The notes below the pieces were generated by a model. It did not search any database, was not told the DNA's origin, and was given only the letters and a program-made list of their open reading frames with translations. Position numbers and translations under genes: made by a program. Shown here piece after piece: positions 44,197 through 54,355 of a stretch of 64,000 nt of DNA (positions are counted from its first letter, which is position 1; each line of letters opens with the position of its first letter). The DNA is taken from contig NC_134460.1 in the NCBI RefSeq assembly GCF_047948215.1, forward strand, positions 148,608,049 to 148,672,048, given 5' to 3'. The DNA comes from Lycorma delicatula (Eukaryota > Arthropoda > Insecta > Hemiptera > Fulgoridae).

Positions 44197-44675
44197 AGAT
44201 ACTCTCATTTTTACTTTTCGTACGAAGTAAAGGCAGTATTGTGATCATAGAAAATTTCAGATTTCAACGGAAGTATCCATTTTGACCATCCCTGAATCTA
44301 TTTTGACTAATTTCAGCGTGACGTCCGTACGTACGTATGTATCACGTATAACTCAAAAACGATTAGCTGTAGGATGTCGAAATTTTGGATTTAGAACTGT
44401 TATAACGTCTAGTTGTGCACCTCCCCTTTTGACTCCAATCGACTGGACCAAAAGTGTCCAAAAAAGCCCAAAATCCAAAAAATCTGGATTTTTAATTTTT
44501 TCTTAATTGCAGTAACAAGCTCTCATTGAGAGCTATTGAACGATATGTAATAAGTGGTACTACTTATATTCGTTGGTTTCATAGTTATAGCCTAATGAAA
44601 TTAATGAAATATTTGATATTACAGGGGGAAGGCACATCCGTTCAAATCCGACTTAATCTCCTTTTTTAATTTAAC
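44197..44675 (+). repeat. Interspersed repeat, forward copy of an inverted pair
   Basis: About 470 bp matches, in the opposite orientation, the sequence at 47560-47995. Shared landmarks in order are GACCATCCCTGAATC, a GTACGTACGTATGTATC tract, AACTCAAAAACGATTAG, TTGTGCACCTCCCCTTTTGA, CTCTCATTGAGAGCT and a 3' end with AAGGCACATCCG followed by a tRNA B-box-like GTTCAAATCC and a T-run. The Pol-III-like 3' box and T-run suggest a SINE or a composite non-autonomous element. No open frame in it is convincing. Confidence 0.8.
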
Positions 44676-44977
44676 GGTGCGTCCTAGAGATTTTTAAAGG
44701 CTTAACCAAAGAGTACTTTGCGATCACCCGGAACGATAGGTCCCCTAGTCCCATGCATCTAGGTCCAACCGTTCTCGAGATTCTAGCGCGAGCGAAACGG
44801 AATTCCGGCTACCAAAATAATTCTCAGTGAATCCACTCTTTCATCAATCATTATTTTATAAATTATACTTAGGAGTAAGTTATCTATTAAATCTGTGCGT
44901 GCTCTATCGTGCTAAACCTAAAGAGCTATGTATCACCGTCCTCCTAAAGATGTTATCGACATACCATTTACCATGTC

Positions 44978-45000
44978 GTAAATACGCTTTGCGTATTTAC
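44978..45000. repeat. Perfect 10-bp-stem hairpin
   Basis: GTAAATACGC, a TTT loop and GCGTATTTAC form a perfect inverted repeat just upstream of the retrotransposon remnant. There is no T-run and no adjacent gene to suggest a terminator. Confidence 0.6.
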
Positions 45001-45056
45001 CATAATGAGTTGTGTCGGTAAGGTCGGGGCTTCGTGGTGGCCATTACAATGGGCCC

Positions 45057-46000
45057 GTCTTAAAGGACGACCAAATCACCCGGCTTTTGACGCAGTCCTT
45101 GGAAATCCTTATCTTCAAAGATAAGAAAACCATCCACGTTATACTGCACCTGTAGGTATTCGTACCCGGCGTTTCCTACGCCTTATAAATGTTAACGCAC
45201 CTTCCATTTTTCCCGATTTATCCGTGTTCGTATCCTCCGTGAAGAATCAACCTCATTAATATTATTTTTGACCTCACTATGTATAATAAAGAATCAACTT
45301 CGCCAGTTTTCTTTCAGTAAATGTTTTACCATATTCTCTCCGAGACGAACACTGACGCGGTAGTATACACAGATGGTTCGAAGCAGCACGATACCTTTGG
45401 ATGCGCGTTTATTGTTGATGACCGAACCTACATGTTTGGTCTACCCGGTCTTACGAGTTTGTTTACTGCTGAACTGTACGCTATTCATAAGGCTTTAAAT
45501 ATCGCTAACTCTAAATATAGTCATATCCTTATTTTTAGCGACTGGAGTAGTGCTCTGCAAGCCTCATCCTATCGTCATCGAAATCTAGAATGCAATCGTC
45601 GAGTTGAACCTTCACAACAAACAAAGTGAGTTTCTGCTGGATTCCTAGCCATATGGGTATTCCGGGTAATGAACGTGCAGATTTCGCCGCTAAAGACGCA
45701 TGTAGGCAACCATCCTTCACTACCCGTGTTACTACATCCGACTTAACTATATCGAACACGCACTTCGCTCGAGGTGGCAAGACTGGATTAAAGATGCTCT
45801 GTGGCCATGGGATTCTTCCCGCAGGAAAATTCGCCGAGACGAAGTGATCCTCTGCGAATTGCGAATAGGGCATACCAGAGCTACGGGTATCTGATGTCAG
45901 CAGTAAACGCATCATTACGCATGCGATGCAACTGCCGCTTGACTGTGCGCCACATTCTTGTGGAATGCATACGATATGCGGCCTTGCGTCGTAAATTTTA
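45057..46000 (+). pseudogene. Jockey-clade non-LTR retrotransposon, RNase H and C-terminal remnant
   Basis: This is the 3' part of a Jockey-like ORF2, broken into frames. A stretch near 45060-45120 reads like the thumb or linker region that precedes RNase H in such elements (GRPNHPAFDAVLGNPYL). At 45321-45629 is an RNase H core with AVVYTDGSK (first Asp), FTAELYAIHKAL (Glu) and IFSDWSSAL (Asp). The frame at 45626-45847 continues with SFCWIPSHMGIPGNERAD, holding the last catalytic Asp. The frame at 45801-46001 carries the terminal CCHC-like knuckle CNCRLTVRHILVEC and then a stop. At least two frameshifts and several upstream stops separate the pieces. The endonuclease and reverse transcriptase are absent, as expected of a 5'-truncated copy. 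Confidence 0.88.
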
Positions 46001-47029
46001 ATTTCCCGGAAATTTTCGTCAAATCCTGGGCAATAAAAAAGTTTTAGACCGGTGTTTTTTTTATTTCTTCGGGAAGCTAATATTTTACACATTTTTTAAT
46101 ACTGTAGTTTTTTTGTATTAGTATGTTTTTGTGTTTTAACATTTAATGTAAATTTTTGTTTTGTCTTTATTTTAATATTTTAGTTTATTTTGATTTTGTT
46201 TTTAAACTTCTCCTTTCAGTTTTTGCTGTTTTAATTTTTTTTATACTACTGTTTTGTTTTTATATTACATGTTTTGTTTTCTGGGCGTTTCTTTTAAATT
46301 TTTAATTGTGAATTTTTTATATAGTTCTTAAAACATCGTGTTCGGGTGATGATAACGCTGAAGTGTTTTCGTCCGGAAAAACAAAAAAAAAAAAATTATA
46401 ATGAGCCGGTGATAATTGTGAACCACGGCTGATCCAGTGGCCTGGAAATTGCGCTCTCTCGAAAAGGAAAATGAACTGCGGCTTTGTCTTGCTGTACCCT
46501 AACATGTTCCGCGATACCCTTTTCTCGAAGTCAAAGTATTAACTATCTTCGAACATTTCCAAATAAGAGTCGCGTATTCTATGGAAAAATATGGTACGAA
46601 CAAGTATGACATGTGGATGGATTCCTTTCCGTTTCACAAACATATAAAGTGAGGATTCTCCTTGTTCGATCATATAGTCATGATCCTTCTTATTTATTTC
46701 ATTTGTTATTTCTTCTTCTTACTTAAAATATTAGTTTAATGGCTTTGCGACTGAAATTTAACGAATAAATGTCCTTTGTGCCCTTGTGAGAGGAGGGTTA
46801 CCTACGGATTGCGAGAAAGAAATAATTTCTTAAAAATATCTCGCGACTTTTAAAATATCAAAATGTAGATCGGAGGAAGTACGGGGACTTCTTGGACGTA
46901 CTGTACTATAAAGCTGTTGGTAGTAAAATCTACCTATTATTCTATAATAATTTTCGTTTTTAAATAATTTCGATTTTTTGGTAATGAAAAAAAGATCTAA
47001 TTAAAGAAAACGGCATTAGGAAAAATATA
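46001..47029. other. T-rich tail of the retrotransposon and gene-free sequence
   Basis: After the Jockey-like stop the sequence is T-rich to about 46,320, probably the element's 3' untranslated region. From 46,320 to 47,029 I see no gene and no RNA. Confidence 0.45.
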
Positions 47030-47360
47030 CGTTGTAAAAAAATTTTGATGTGGACACCACATAACTTCCTTGTACGCCTATTAAATTACATATACACATT
47101 TTTTGCTGCACTACATTTAAACTTATTTCATTTGAAAGTGAGATACGATCCTCCAATTCTTCAATAAAGTGGACAGTTACACAATTGCATTGGTGGTGGA
47201 CACCACATTGCATCACATTTTTTTCTGGTACCCGTATCAACATTTTATATTAGTTATGTGTATTTTATAATTAGTTATGTGTGTAAGTGAGAACGTGTCG
47301 GATCCGTAATCATGCACACATCGGTTCGAATCCGATTTCATATAAATATACTTTTTTTTA
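47030..47360 (+). repeat. Interspersed repeat with tRNA-like B box at its end
   Basis: A TGTGGACACCACAT-type motif occurs twice (near 47048 and 47195). Further on there is a perfect Pol III B box, GGTTCGAATCC at 47323-47333, followed by an (T)8 run near 47351. I see no matching A box at the usual distance, so this is not a tRNA gene. The CACATCGGTTCGAATCC context resembles the 3' end of the repeat at 44197-44675 and may be a truncated third copy. Confidence 0.45.
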
Positions 47361-47559
47361 ATTTAAATATAATGATTTATTAATCTTTTGAATTAAAATG
47401 ATAAGTACATAAAATTTTATTTCAGCAACAACTATTGATTTTTTTCATATATATATATTTTTTTATTATTATTATTATTAAATTATTTATTGTAAACCTT
47501 TTTTACAATCTCAGGTTAATAATTATTAATAAATCAATATATTTAAATTTAAAAAATAA

Positions 47560-47995
47560 GGTAAAACAATATTTGAAGTCTGAATTCGAACCGATGTGCC
47601 TTCTGCTTGTAAGATCCAAATATTTCGTTAATTAAAATTTCATTTGGCTATAACTCCAATCAAAATAAGTATCACTTATGATTAAAAGCTCTCATGAGGG
47701 CTTCAAAATTTGTTTGGATTTTCGGCTTTTCGGACCCTTTTGGCCCGGTCGATTGCAATCAAAAAGGGAGGTGGTGCACAAATAGTTGTTACATCGGTTC
47801 TAAATCCAAAATTTCAACATCCTACGGCTTATAGTTTTTGAGTTATGCGAGATACATACGTACGTACAGACGTCACGCCGAAACTAATCAAGATGGATTC
47901 AGGGATGGTGAAAATGGATATTTGCGTTGAAATCTGAAAACCTAAATTTTTTACGATGACAATACTTCTTTTAACTTCATACAAGGAAGTAAAAA
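47560..47995 (-). repeat. Interspersed repeat, inverted copy of 44197-44675
   Basis: On the minus strand this reads through the same ordered landmarks as the forward copy, ending in AAGGCACATCGGTTCGAAT near 47590. Differences are scattered point changes and small indels. The two copies face each other across about 2.9 kb that contains the Jockey-like remnant and could form a long stem if co-transcribed. Confidence 0.8.
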
Positions 47996-49320
47996 GATTT
48001 GTCTTTTTGCGAAACGTGTTGCACTGTACTGCATAAAAGCTTTTATAGGATTTTTTTTTAGGAATGCCGTAGTTTTCCCAGTCTTCATATCAGTTACCGA
48101 GAAACTTTTATTTTTTTAACTATGATAAAACAGTTTTTTGAATCTGTATTGATCCTTCGCCTCGATCGAATTTGCTTGACTCAATTCTCGACAATTCTTG
48201 TAAAATACTGAATATTTTATTTCATTATTTTTATAATTTATTAAAATAAAAACTTACCTAAACACAATGATGATAATAATATATTTAACCTCAATTCTTG
48301 TTGGATAACCGGTTTTGCCAACGTAAAATAATTTTCCGTGGATATTTAAGTCGCTTATTAGTTTTACTTTTAGAATAAACTTAGTATAAATTGTTTTGTA
48401 GTTTAGTTTCTTGTGGTGTAAAGCGGAAATTCACGGGTATCGTTTCAAATTTGGTCCCTCGAGGTAACTAAATTTTTACGATTATGATATCATGAGATGA
48501 TAGTTTGAAAAATACTGCTTATGAGAGTGGCAAGTATACTTGTTTCCTTTTATATTTCCATAATGGATTATGTTTGTTTTAATAAAATTGATATTGTTAG
48601 GCTAAACGCGCACAATAAACTTATTGTATGCAGAATTTATTTTTAAGTATAGTAACAAATATTCCATAATATTGGACTTGGCGAACGTTCAAAATCGATG
48701 TTATCGGAGTTTTAGTCTATGTCGTATCACAAGTGCTCTTCAAATCAGAATCTCTGCCGAACAAAAAGTAACGCGCTCTTTTAAATGCATTTATGCGCAC
48801 TACGGGCAGAGTATTGCGCATAAATATATTTAAATTAGAATGAGGTCAGATTCCCTGACTTCATTCGATCATGTGGTCAGTAAATTCCTTTTAAGTTATA
48901 AGTGTATTGGTCTTGTTCACTTTTAAGTTTTTTTTTTTTTTTAATTACAAACAAATGTTGTATTTTCACTGGTATTATTTAAATAATTATATATTTAAAC
49001 ATTAAGTAATATAATCATTTACAATTAATTTTATATGTAAATACAAGCGTTTCCATAAATTCTCTTGGAAATTTAAATCAGCATTTTCAATAGACTATAT
49101 AAATCGGTAGTTAGTTCGTCTTTAACTGAAACGACTATATCAATCGTGCCAATACAACACCACTTTATATACAATAAAAAAATCCCTTTCGGCACGCCGG
49201 TAACGGATTTCACCGTTTCTAAATAGGTGATAAAAAAGATTTCCACCTTAAAATTAAGAAAAACTTCAATTTACTCAATATGACATTGGTTGTATGTGAA
49301 AAAAAAGTTTCACATGTTTA
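47996..49320. other. Gene-free sequence
   Basis: No gene, RNA or repeat copy was recognised. The longest frame, 69 codons near 48,624, has no domain or codon signature to support it. Confidence 0.45.
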
Positions 49321-49324
49321 GCAG

Positions 49325-50010
49325 CGCCAGCTTACAATTCCAGAAACATTTTGGTCATCCCTTGCCATAAGGGTTGGTCATATCAAAAATTGTTTCAGAA
49401 AACAGTTTTATTTTATGTTTAGAGGTCGAACGACTACTTTAAACCGATTCTATCCTGTGTCCATTAAGGGAGGTAAAATTTTCTTTATCTTCGAACCCCA
49501 TTTTTCCACCCCCTGGCCAATAGTTCGTGATATCAAAAAACTTTACTTAAATAAGTTTTACGCCCTTATCTAAAGATTTGTAGGAACTTTAAACGAATTC
49601 GAATTTTTACTTAACAGGAAAGTTATAACGATATTTTGGTTTTTCGTAAAAGCTCTCCCACTTCCACCTCCCATAGTCCGATTTTGCCTATTAACGAACT
49701 CGACCGAGATTTTGGGTCGTTATATTTTATTTATCAATTTGTAAGTGATTGGCGCAAAATTACGACAGTTATCGTGTCCACAAGAAAGTGAAATATATAT
49801 ATAAACTTTTGAACTGACGGTGGTTTTGGGGTTCTGGGGGATCTGAAACGCTAAGATATGTCGAAATTTTCCGGAAGTCGAATCGTGGTACGCATTACAA
49901 TAGGTAACTTTCTTATGAAATCTACCTAATGCAACAAATGCTTTACTACATTTCAACGTATCAAAGAAAAACAATATTAAAAATATTCGGTTACGTTATA
50001 TCAGATAATA
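49325..50010. repeat. Probable degraded interspersed repeat
   Basis: This stretch is less AT-rich and stylistically different from its flanks, with phrases such as GGTTTTGGGGTTCTGGGGG and GAAATTTTCCGGAAGTCG. It has the appearance of transposon-derived non-coding DNA. No second copy lies in the window and no coding frame is credible, so the call rests on composition and general resemblance only. Confidence 0.3.
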
Positions 50011-51590
50011 TATTTGTAAGCATCGGACGTTTGGTCTTATGCAAATCACAATAAAAAGGAGGAACAAAATTTTTTTTGTCGTCTGTGAACTCAACGGTAG
50101 TATTTAACTTTATTTATTGGGCGATATCATTCAGAGATGAGAGTGTTATTTCTATTTCATTGCTTTTTTCATCGGTTACCATTTTACTTCATATCTTCAG
50201 ACTGATTTAAAAGTTATGAAATTTTTCGTACTATGATTTTTGAATACGAGTCGTTGGGATAGGTAAATGTTTTTTTAGATAATTCTTAATTGCATGCTTT
50301 AATATTGCAGTTAATTTTCGTTTCAAATATTGACATCGAGGATAAGCCCTTGGTAGCCAGAGTTATATATAGAATGAAGAACTCCACGTAACGAATTGCC
50401 AACTTTTTTTTAATTTACATTTTTCTTCATAATGAATTTCACTTATCATGGTTGAATTTATTTTATTTGTCGGGGTTCTTTTACAACCTCTAATTTTGTT
50501 TGGGGTTGTACTCGTATATTAGAAATGTTATATGTTTTTAATTGCATTAAATTTGTTTTACATTATAATTCATTTTTGTCTGTGGTATATTATTATGTTG
50601 GTCACGGTTTTTCACACAATAATGACTGATCACCCTTATTAATAAAATAAAACTATTTTTTAAATGGGTTTTTCACCTTTTTCGTTTGTTGTTAATGGAT
50701 TTTTCTTCATACGGGACCGTATGAAGAAAAAAACATTTTTTTTTTGTAAATTAAAAATAAAACGAATATTTTAAGATAAATTAAAAAAACACTAAAATAA
50801 AAAAAAATTATATCCTTTGTAAATATTTTTTAAAATATCATATTTTTTAATTCGCTGCCAAATTAAGATTGTTGCTTGAAATTTTTTGCTTCGATTTAAA
50901 AAATTGAAAAATGATTAGGCATTATTCTTTATTTTTTGTTGTTTCATGTTTTTCTTTTAAGATGATTAATTAACGTTTGACCGAGGGGGACATATATTTC
51001 ATTGATGAAAGAAAAGAATATTTTTTTGCATTATTTTTACTTAAATAACCTAATAACTTTTGACAGGTAAAGGAATATACACGAAAATTAATAAAAATTA
51101 AATTTTTACTTTTACTTTTCGTAAACTGTAAATGCTTTTTCATAATATCTACAATAATATATGACTATGAGAAACGGCCTAAAAATCGCTCTTAAAGAAC
51201 ACTGAAAATCCTTTATACAAAATTGTCGATAATGTGTCCTTATTAATCAAGTGTCCATCGGTCAGATGTTCTGATCTGTTTTTTAAAATTAAATTAACCT
51301 ATTTTAGTTATTTTTTTGTGGAAGTTGTGTGAATTATAATGGAACCCTTATTTAAAATCAGTAATTTTTATATGCATCTTTACCATATATCCTGATCAAG
51401 GGTGAGATCAGATCGATCTTATTTCGTAATCATCGGTACATAAGTACATAAAAAAACTGGCAAAGTATTGCATAATTTTGTTTTCCTTTACCACGATCAA
51501 GGAGGGTTTGATTTTTTGGGAAAAAACGTTTTTTGAATCTTTATATAAGTGGATGGTTGTAGGTAACAAATTTGTTAGTAGTACGGAAAT
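50011..51590. other. AT-rich gene-free sequence
   Basis: No genes or RNAs were seen. The one clear structure inside is the hairpin at 50700-50731, listed separately. Confidence 0.45.
50700..50731. repeat. Perfect 15-bp-stem hairpin
   Basis: TTTTTCTTCATACGG, two loop bases GA, and the exact reverse complement give a perfect 32-base palindrome. An extended A-run and T-run follow. No coding gene is adjacent. It could be a transposon end, a MITE core or an RNA hairpin. Confidence 0.7.
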
Positions 51591-51593
51591 GGT

Positions 51594-51728
51594 GGTACGG
51601 CGCCAAAAATGACGTCAAATTCAAAGATGGCGGCCGTCCGCCATCTTGGAAACGTCACTTCTGACGTCACTAATTCAAGATGGCGGTGGTCAGCCATCTT
51701 GGATTGTGACGTCATTGGCGCCGGTACC
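51594..51728. promoter_or_regulatory. 135-bp near-palindrome with CRE-like and YY1/Pho-like sites
   Basis: The segment is bounded by GGTACGGCGCC on the left and GGCGCCGGTACC on the right, which are near reverse complements. Inside are three complete TGACGTCA octamers (near 51609, 51662 and 51707), a degenerate AACGTCAC, and four copies of the AAGATGGC/GCCATCTT box in alternating orientation. TGACGTCA is the classic CREB/ATF site, and AAGATGGCGGC matches the YY1 (Drosophila Pho, GCCAT core) type of site. Two similar half-units (TTCAA(A)GATGGCGG..GCCATCTTGG) indicate internal duplication. It may be a promoter/enhancer or PRE-like cluster, or the palindromic part of a transposon. Confidence 0.6.
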
Positions 51729-51730
51729 CC

Positions 51731-51808
51731 GTCAGTGTTGCCAACTTGATTTATTTTGTGTCGATGTGAGTCAGTGTTACCAACTTGATTTATTTTTTGT
51801 TGACATGT
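51731..51808 (+). repeat. Short tandem duplication (about 40 bp x2)
   Basis: GTCAGTGTT(G/A)CCAACTTGATTTATTTT occurs twice in direct tandem, at 51731 and 51771, directly next to the palindromic cluster. Confidence 0.8.
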
Positions 51809-51888
51809 TTATATATTGAAGAAATATTTCAAAGGTTGGTATCACTGTTGTGTGGCGGTCGATTTGAATTAAATAAATAATATTTAAA

Positions 51889-51985
51889 GTGAAAAAAATT
51901 CTGTCGGCTAGAGGATTCGAACCCGGTCATGACGGGACGCGACCGACTGACGCCTTAAACCAATCGGCTGCGGTGACTCCCTGAT
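51889..51985 (-). repeat. tRNA-derived SINE head or tRNA pseudogene
   Basis: On the minus strand a good Pol III A box, TGGTTTAAGGC (51952-51962), is followed about 30 nt later by a perfect B box, GGTTCGAATCC (51913-51923), and then a T7 run (51889-51902) able to terminate Pol III. The A-box style resembles Leu/Ser tRNAs. The putative acceptor ends do not pair and the T-stem is poor, so a functional tRNA is unlikely. Confidence 0.5.
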
Positions 51986-52037
51986 GTAATGAGTGAAAAA
52001 TGTTCTACGTAAGCTGTGAATTTTAACGTAACATCAG

Positions 52038-52420
52038 CCTGTACACACACACACACACACACAATCACACATGCGCGCACACACACGCGCACACACACAT
52101 ATATACACACAAGTGAATATAGACGTACCTCGAGGATGATCCTGGTCGTCCAGGCGATGGCGTCGGGAGGCGTTACAGGTTCTCGTCGTAGATCGTGCAC
52201 CGGGAGGCGGTGGCGGTAATGTCTGCTACGACACACACACACAAACACACACGCACACACACACACGCGCACACACATGCATATACACACAAGTGAATAT
52301 AGACGTACCTCGAGGATGATCCTGGTCGTCCAGGCGATGGTGTCGGGAGGCGTTACCGCGACGGAGAGAGGTTCTCGTCGTGGATCGTGCACCGGGAGGC
52401 GGTGGTGGCTGTGTTTGCGT
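52038..52420. repeat. 180-bp tandem duplication led by CA microsatellites
   Basis: Two copies of a unit made of a (CA)n tract interrupted by CGCG and TATA steps, followed by AAGTGAATATAGACGTACC and a GC-rich segment ending with a CACCGGGAGGCGGTGG-type stretch. The AAGTGAATAT landmarks are at 52111 and 52291. Long open frames across this tract on both strands (Cys/Val-rich or Thr/His-rich) are artefacts of the dinucleotide repeat. Confidence 0.9.
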
Positions 52421-52620
52421 GCGTGCGTCAGCGGAATGACGTAGAGGTGTTTACCGTGCGAGATGCGGCGCTCGACTGAAGAATTGTGGGACCGACGTGG
52501 TCTGAAGTTGTCCGATTGACCAATCGCAGCGTTGGAATTCGAATCGGCGCATGCGCACTAGCCGTTAGTGCGTACGTGCGAACTCGAACGTCGTCTCTAA
52601 TAAGAGCGGATGCGATAAGG
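52421..52620. promoter_or_regulatory. CpG-rich promoter-like stretch
   Basis: A CpG-dense segment lies in otherwise AT-rich DNA. It contains a CCAAT-box palindrome GATTGACCAATC (52514-52525) and GCGCATGCGC (52547-52556), the canonical NRF1-type palindrome, plus a GACGTAG half-CRE near 52438. No transcript start or first exon can be identified in either direction. Confidence 0.35.
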
Positions 52621-52755
52621 AAAATTTTTTTTTTTTTTTTAATAATTATCGGATCACTAATACAAAAGTGACTTGAGTTGTTGTAACTGGTTAAATCCGG
52701 TTGTGTCTGGATCTGTAAAAGGAAAAAAAAAGTTATGAAATGAATTTATGTGTTG

Positions 52756-53012
52756 GAACACTCTCCTCACCATTCGCAAGTGTAATTCGACAACAGATGG
52801 TGAATCTGACATCGGATTACACCGCAGGCCTTGGAACCTTCATCCAGTAATGCCGATCGACTAAATTTTATTTCTAAAAAATAGTTTTACATTACTGTAT
52901 GGGGGTTTAGAGTGTTGTTGCATTTCCACACCACCCCAGAGGTAGCAACCGCGGTGCGTTGAGATTTTTTTTTAGAGTGATATCTCTCCCCAGTAGGCCT
53001 ACAAAACACTCG
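52756..53012 (-). repeat. Complete A-B-C repeat module 3' of the 53152 gene
   Basis: Three blocks that recur between genes of the element occur here together. Block A (52756-52850) starts GAACACTCTCCTCACC and contains GGCCTTGGAACC. Block B (52898-52917) has TGTATGGGGGTTT(A)GAGTGTT. Block C (52921-53012) runs from CATTTCCACACCACC through GGTAGCAACC, GCGTTGAGATTTTTTTT and TCTCTCCCC to GGCCTACAAAACACTCG. AACACTC and GAGTGTT at block borders are inverted complements. Partial versions lie at 54043-54240 (A,B), 55422-55515 (C), 56614-56791 (A,B) and 57371-57470 (C). Role unknown; position suggests 3' UTR or termination elements. Confidence 0.85.
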
Positions 53013-53116
53013 ACTATATATATATCTTAAGAAACGTCTTCATGATACTTCTTTACAAGAAAGAACATCTATGTTAAACAAAAAAAAAATCCCAAGATAA
53101 CTCTAATTTATGTTGT

Positions 53117-53132
53117 AGTCCTTAAAAGGACT
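53117..53132 (-). terminator. Histone-type 3' stem-loop after the 53152 gene
   Basis: The minus strand reads AGTCCTTTTAAGGACT: a 6-bp stem with a UUUA loop, 19 nt beyond the stop codon. It is preceded by an A-rich stretch and followed by ACAACA, as in the two sister copies at 54320 and 56837. The loop differs from those (UUUA instead of UUUC). Confidence 0.6.
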
Positions 53133-53151
53133 TATTTAAACATCGTAGAAA

Positions 53152-53820
53152 TTAAAAAATTCGTTGACGGTTTTCTTTATACTCTTCTTTGCGTTTCGTA
53201 TTCTTGTATAAAATAAAATAAAGAGAAGCGATGTGACGTCCTTTCATATATCGATTGGTTTTAACGTAATCGAATTCTGAATTTTCATTTGTGTCGTACG
53301 CCACCAACAGCGGTTGGGTATCATCGTCACAACCATCGGCAGAACAATCTACTTCATCACGACCTCTGAAGAAAAGTCCTCCGTCCGTCGCTACATTAGC
53401 TGTTACTCTTCTTCTTTCGTTTGCAGCAAACACGTTTACAGCGAGTACGTTATTTTTTCGATGCGACGTATTGAGATTTTTTAACACGGACGCATTCAAC
53501 TTCATATTCGACGAACGATTTAATTTGAACGCCTTTACGTTACCGTCGTCACCGTAGAATCCAGAAAACAGTACTTCTTTGCTGTGAATAAGTGCGATAG
53601 CTTGTTCACCGCATTCAAATTCGCAATAATATTTTCGTCCATATCCAAAATCATCATCATTGAAAACCACTCTTATGGTCAAGTTATCACCGTTTTTATC
53701 AAAATCATGATCAGATAAATCGACAATATATACGTAACTGTGTTTTAATTTAAAACACATAGTCGTCAGTTGTTGGTCACCAACGCGCACGCGTACATCT
53801 TCTTCACTAAACTGAATCAT
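53152..53820 (-). CDS. Hypothetical accessory protein, 222 aa
   Basis: I do not recognise this protein. I chose the ATG at 53820 (MIQFSEEDVRVRVGDQQ) over a non-ATG extension because a TATAAATA box sits 54 bp upstream on the same strand (53874-53881) and the ATG follows a short leader. The protein is soluble-looking, rich in Asp, Asn and aromatic residues, with no signal peptide or membrane segment. An acidic stretch near residues 165-175 contains CSADGCDDD, and the C-terminus is basic. Beta-strand-like alternation through residues 20-120 suggests a beta-rich fold, but this is inference. It is the leftmost gene of the minus-strand cluster, followed 19 nt later by a histone-like stem-loop and then a complete A-B-C repeat module. 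Confidence 0.7.
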   Translation of the reverse strand: MIQFSEEDVRVRVGDQQLTTMCFKLKHSYVYIVDLSDHDFDKNGDNLTIRVVFNDDDFGYGRKYYCEFECGEQAIALIHSKEVLFSGFYGDDGNVKAFKLNRSSNMKLNASVLKNLNTSHRKNNVLAVNVFAANERRRVTANVATDGGLFFRGRDEVDCSADGCDDDTQPLLVAYDTNENSEFDYVKTNRYMKGRHIASLYFILYKNTKRKEEYKENRQRIF

Positions 53821-53873
53821 GTTTACAACTCGAACGTTTCTCAACAAATAAACTGCTTCACTCAGTTACACTG

Positions 53874-53881
53874 TATTTATA
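53874..53881 (-). promoter_or_regulatory. TATA box of the 53152-53820 gene
   Basis: TATAAATA on the minus strand, 54 bp upstream of the chosen ATG. The same octamer, at a similar distance, precedes the 54676 gene. Confidence 0.65.
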
Positions 53882-54042
53882 AGCTCCTCCCCACCACCAC
53901 AACTACCACACCCTACTATCAACGAATCAGAATGTCACAACCTCCCCTCCACAATTCGAAAAATATTCATCTGATAGGTATGGTGATATCCTGACAAGTG
54001 CATTTTGTATGATTTGAAGCTACAATTTTTCATTTTATTGTT

Positions 54043-54240
54043 AAACACTCTCCTCACCATTTGCAACAAAATCCGATAGTAGATAAATCTATTATCAGAT
54101 CGTGTCGCGGGCCTTGGAACCACTACATTCAATAAACGTAACTAAATATCGTTTTCTATCTTGTTTACTTTTAAAAAAAACATTTTTAAAAAACAATAAT
54201 TAGTTACAAATTTATTGATGGGGGTTTAAAGTGTTTTTTG
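54043..54240 (-). repeat. A-B repeat module 3' of the 54356 gene
   Basis: Block A (AAACACTCTCCTCACC to GGGCCTTGGAACCACTACA) and block B (GATGGGGGTTTAAAGTGTT) are bounded by inverted AACACT/AGTGTT motifs. On the minus strand a polyadenylation-type AATAAA lies at 54211-54216, about 105 nt past the stem-loop. Between stem-loop and AATAAA the strand is CA-rich, with an ACAACACATTAAACAA unit repeated about three times. Confidence 0.8.
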
Positions 54241-54319
54241 TTTTGTGTATGTATGTGTAATTTTGTGTTGTTTGTTTAATGTGTTGTTTGTTTAATGTGT
54301 TGTTTGTTTAATGTGTTGT

Positions 54320-54335
54320 TGTCCTGAAAAGGACA
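54320..54335 (-). terminator. Histone-type 3' stem-loop after the 54356 gene
   Basis: The minus strand reads TGTCCTTTTCAGGACA, a 6-bp stem closed by U-A over a UUUC tetraloop. CAAAC lies just before it and ACAACAACA just after. It sits 20 nt beyond the stop codon. The metazoan histone mRNA element has the same stem length, loop, closing pair and A/C-rich flanks, but a G-C first pair where this has U-A. Confidence 0.7.
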
Positions 54336-54355
54336 GTTTGAATAGCTACCTGGTA

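Noticed and set aside
44282..44506. 74-codon plus-strand open frame
   Set aside because: Lies inside the interspersed repeat. The inverted copy does not preserve it.
45535..46092. 185-codon minus-strand open frame
   Set aside because: Antisense to the recognisable RNase H and zinc-knuckle region of the Jockey remnant, so it is a shadow frame.
51889..51985. Functional tRNA gene
   Set aside because: A and B boxes and a terminator are present, but the acceptor and T stems do not pair and no convincing anticodon arm forms.
51955..52392. 145-codon Cys/Val-rich open frame
   Set aside because: It is a translation of the CA microsatellite duplication on the opposite strand. The CVRVCV-type repeats are an artefact of the dinucleotide.
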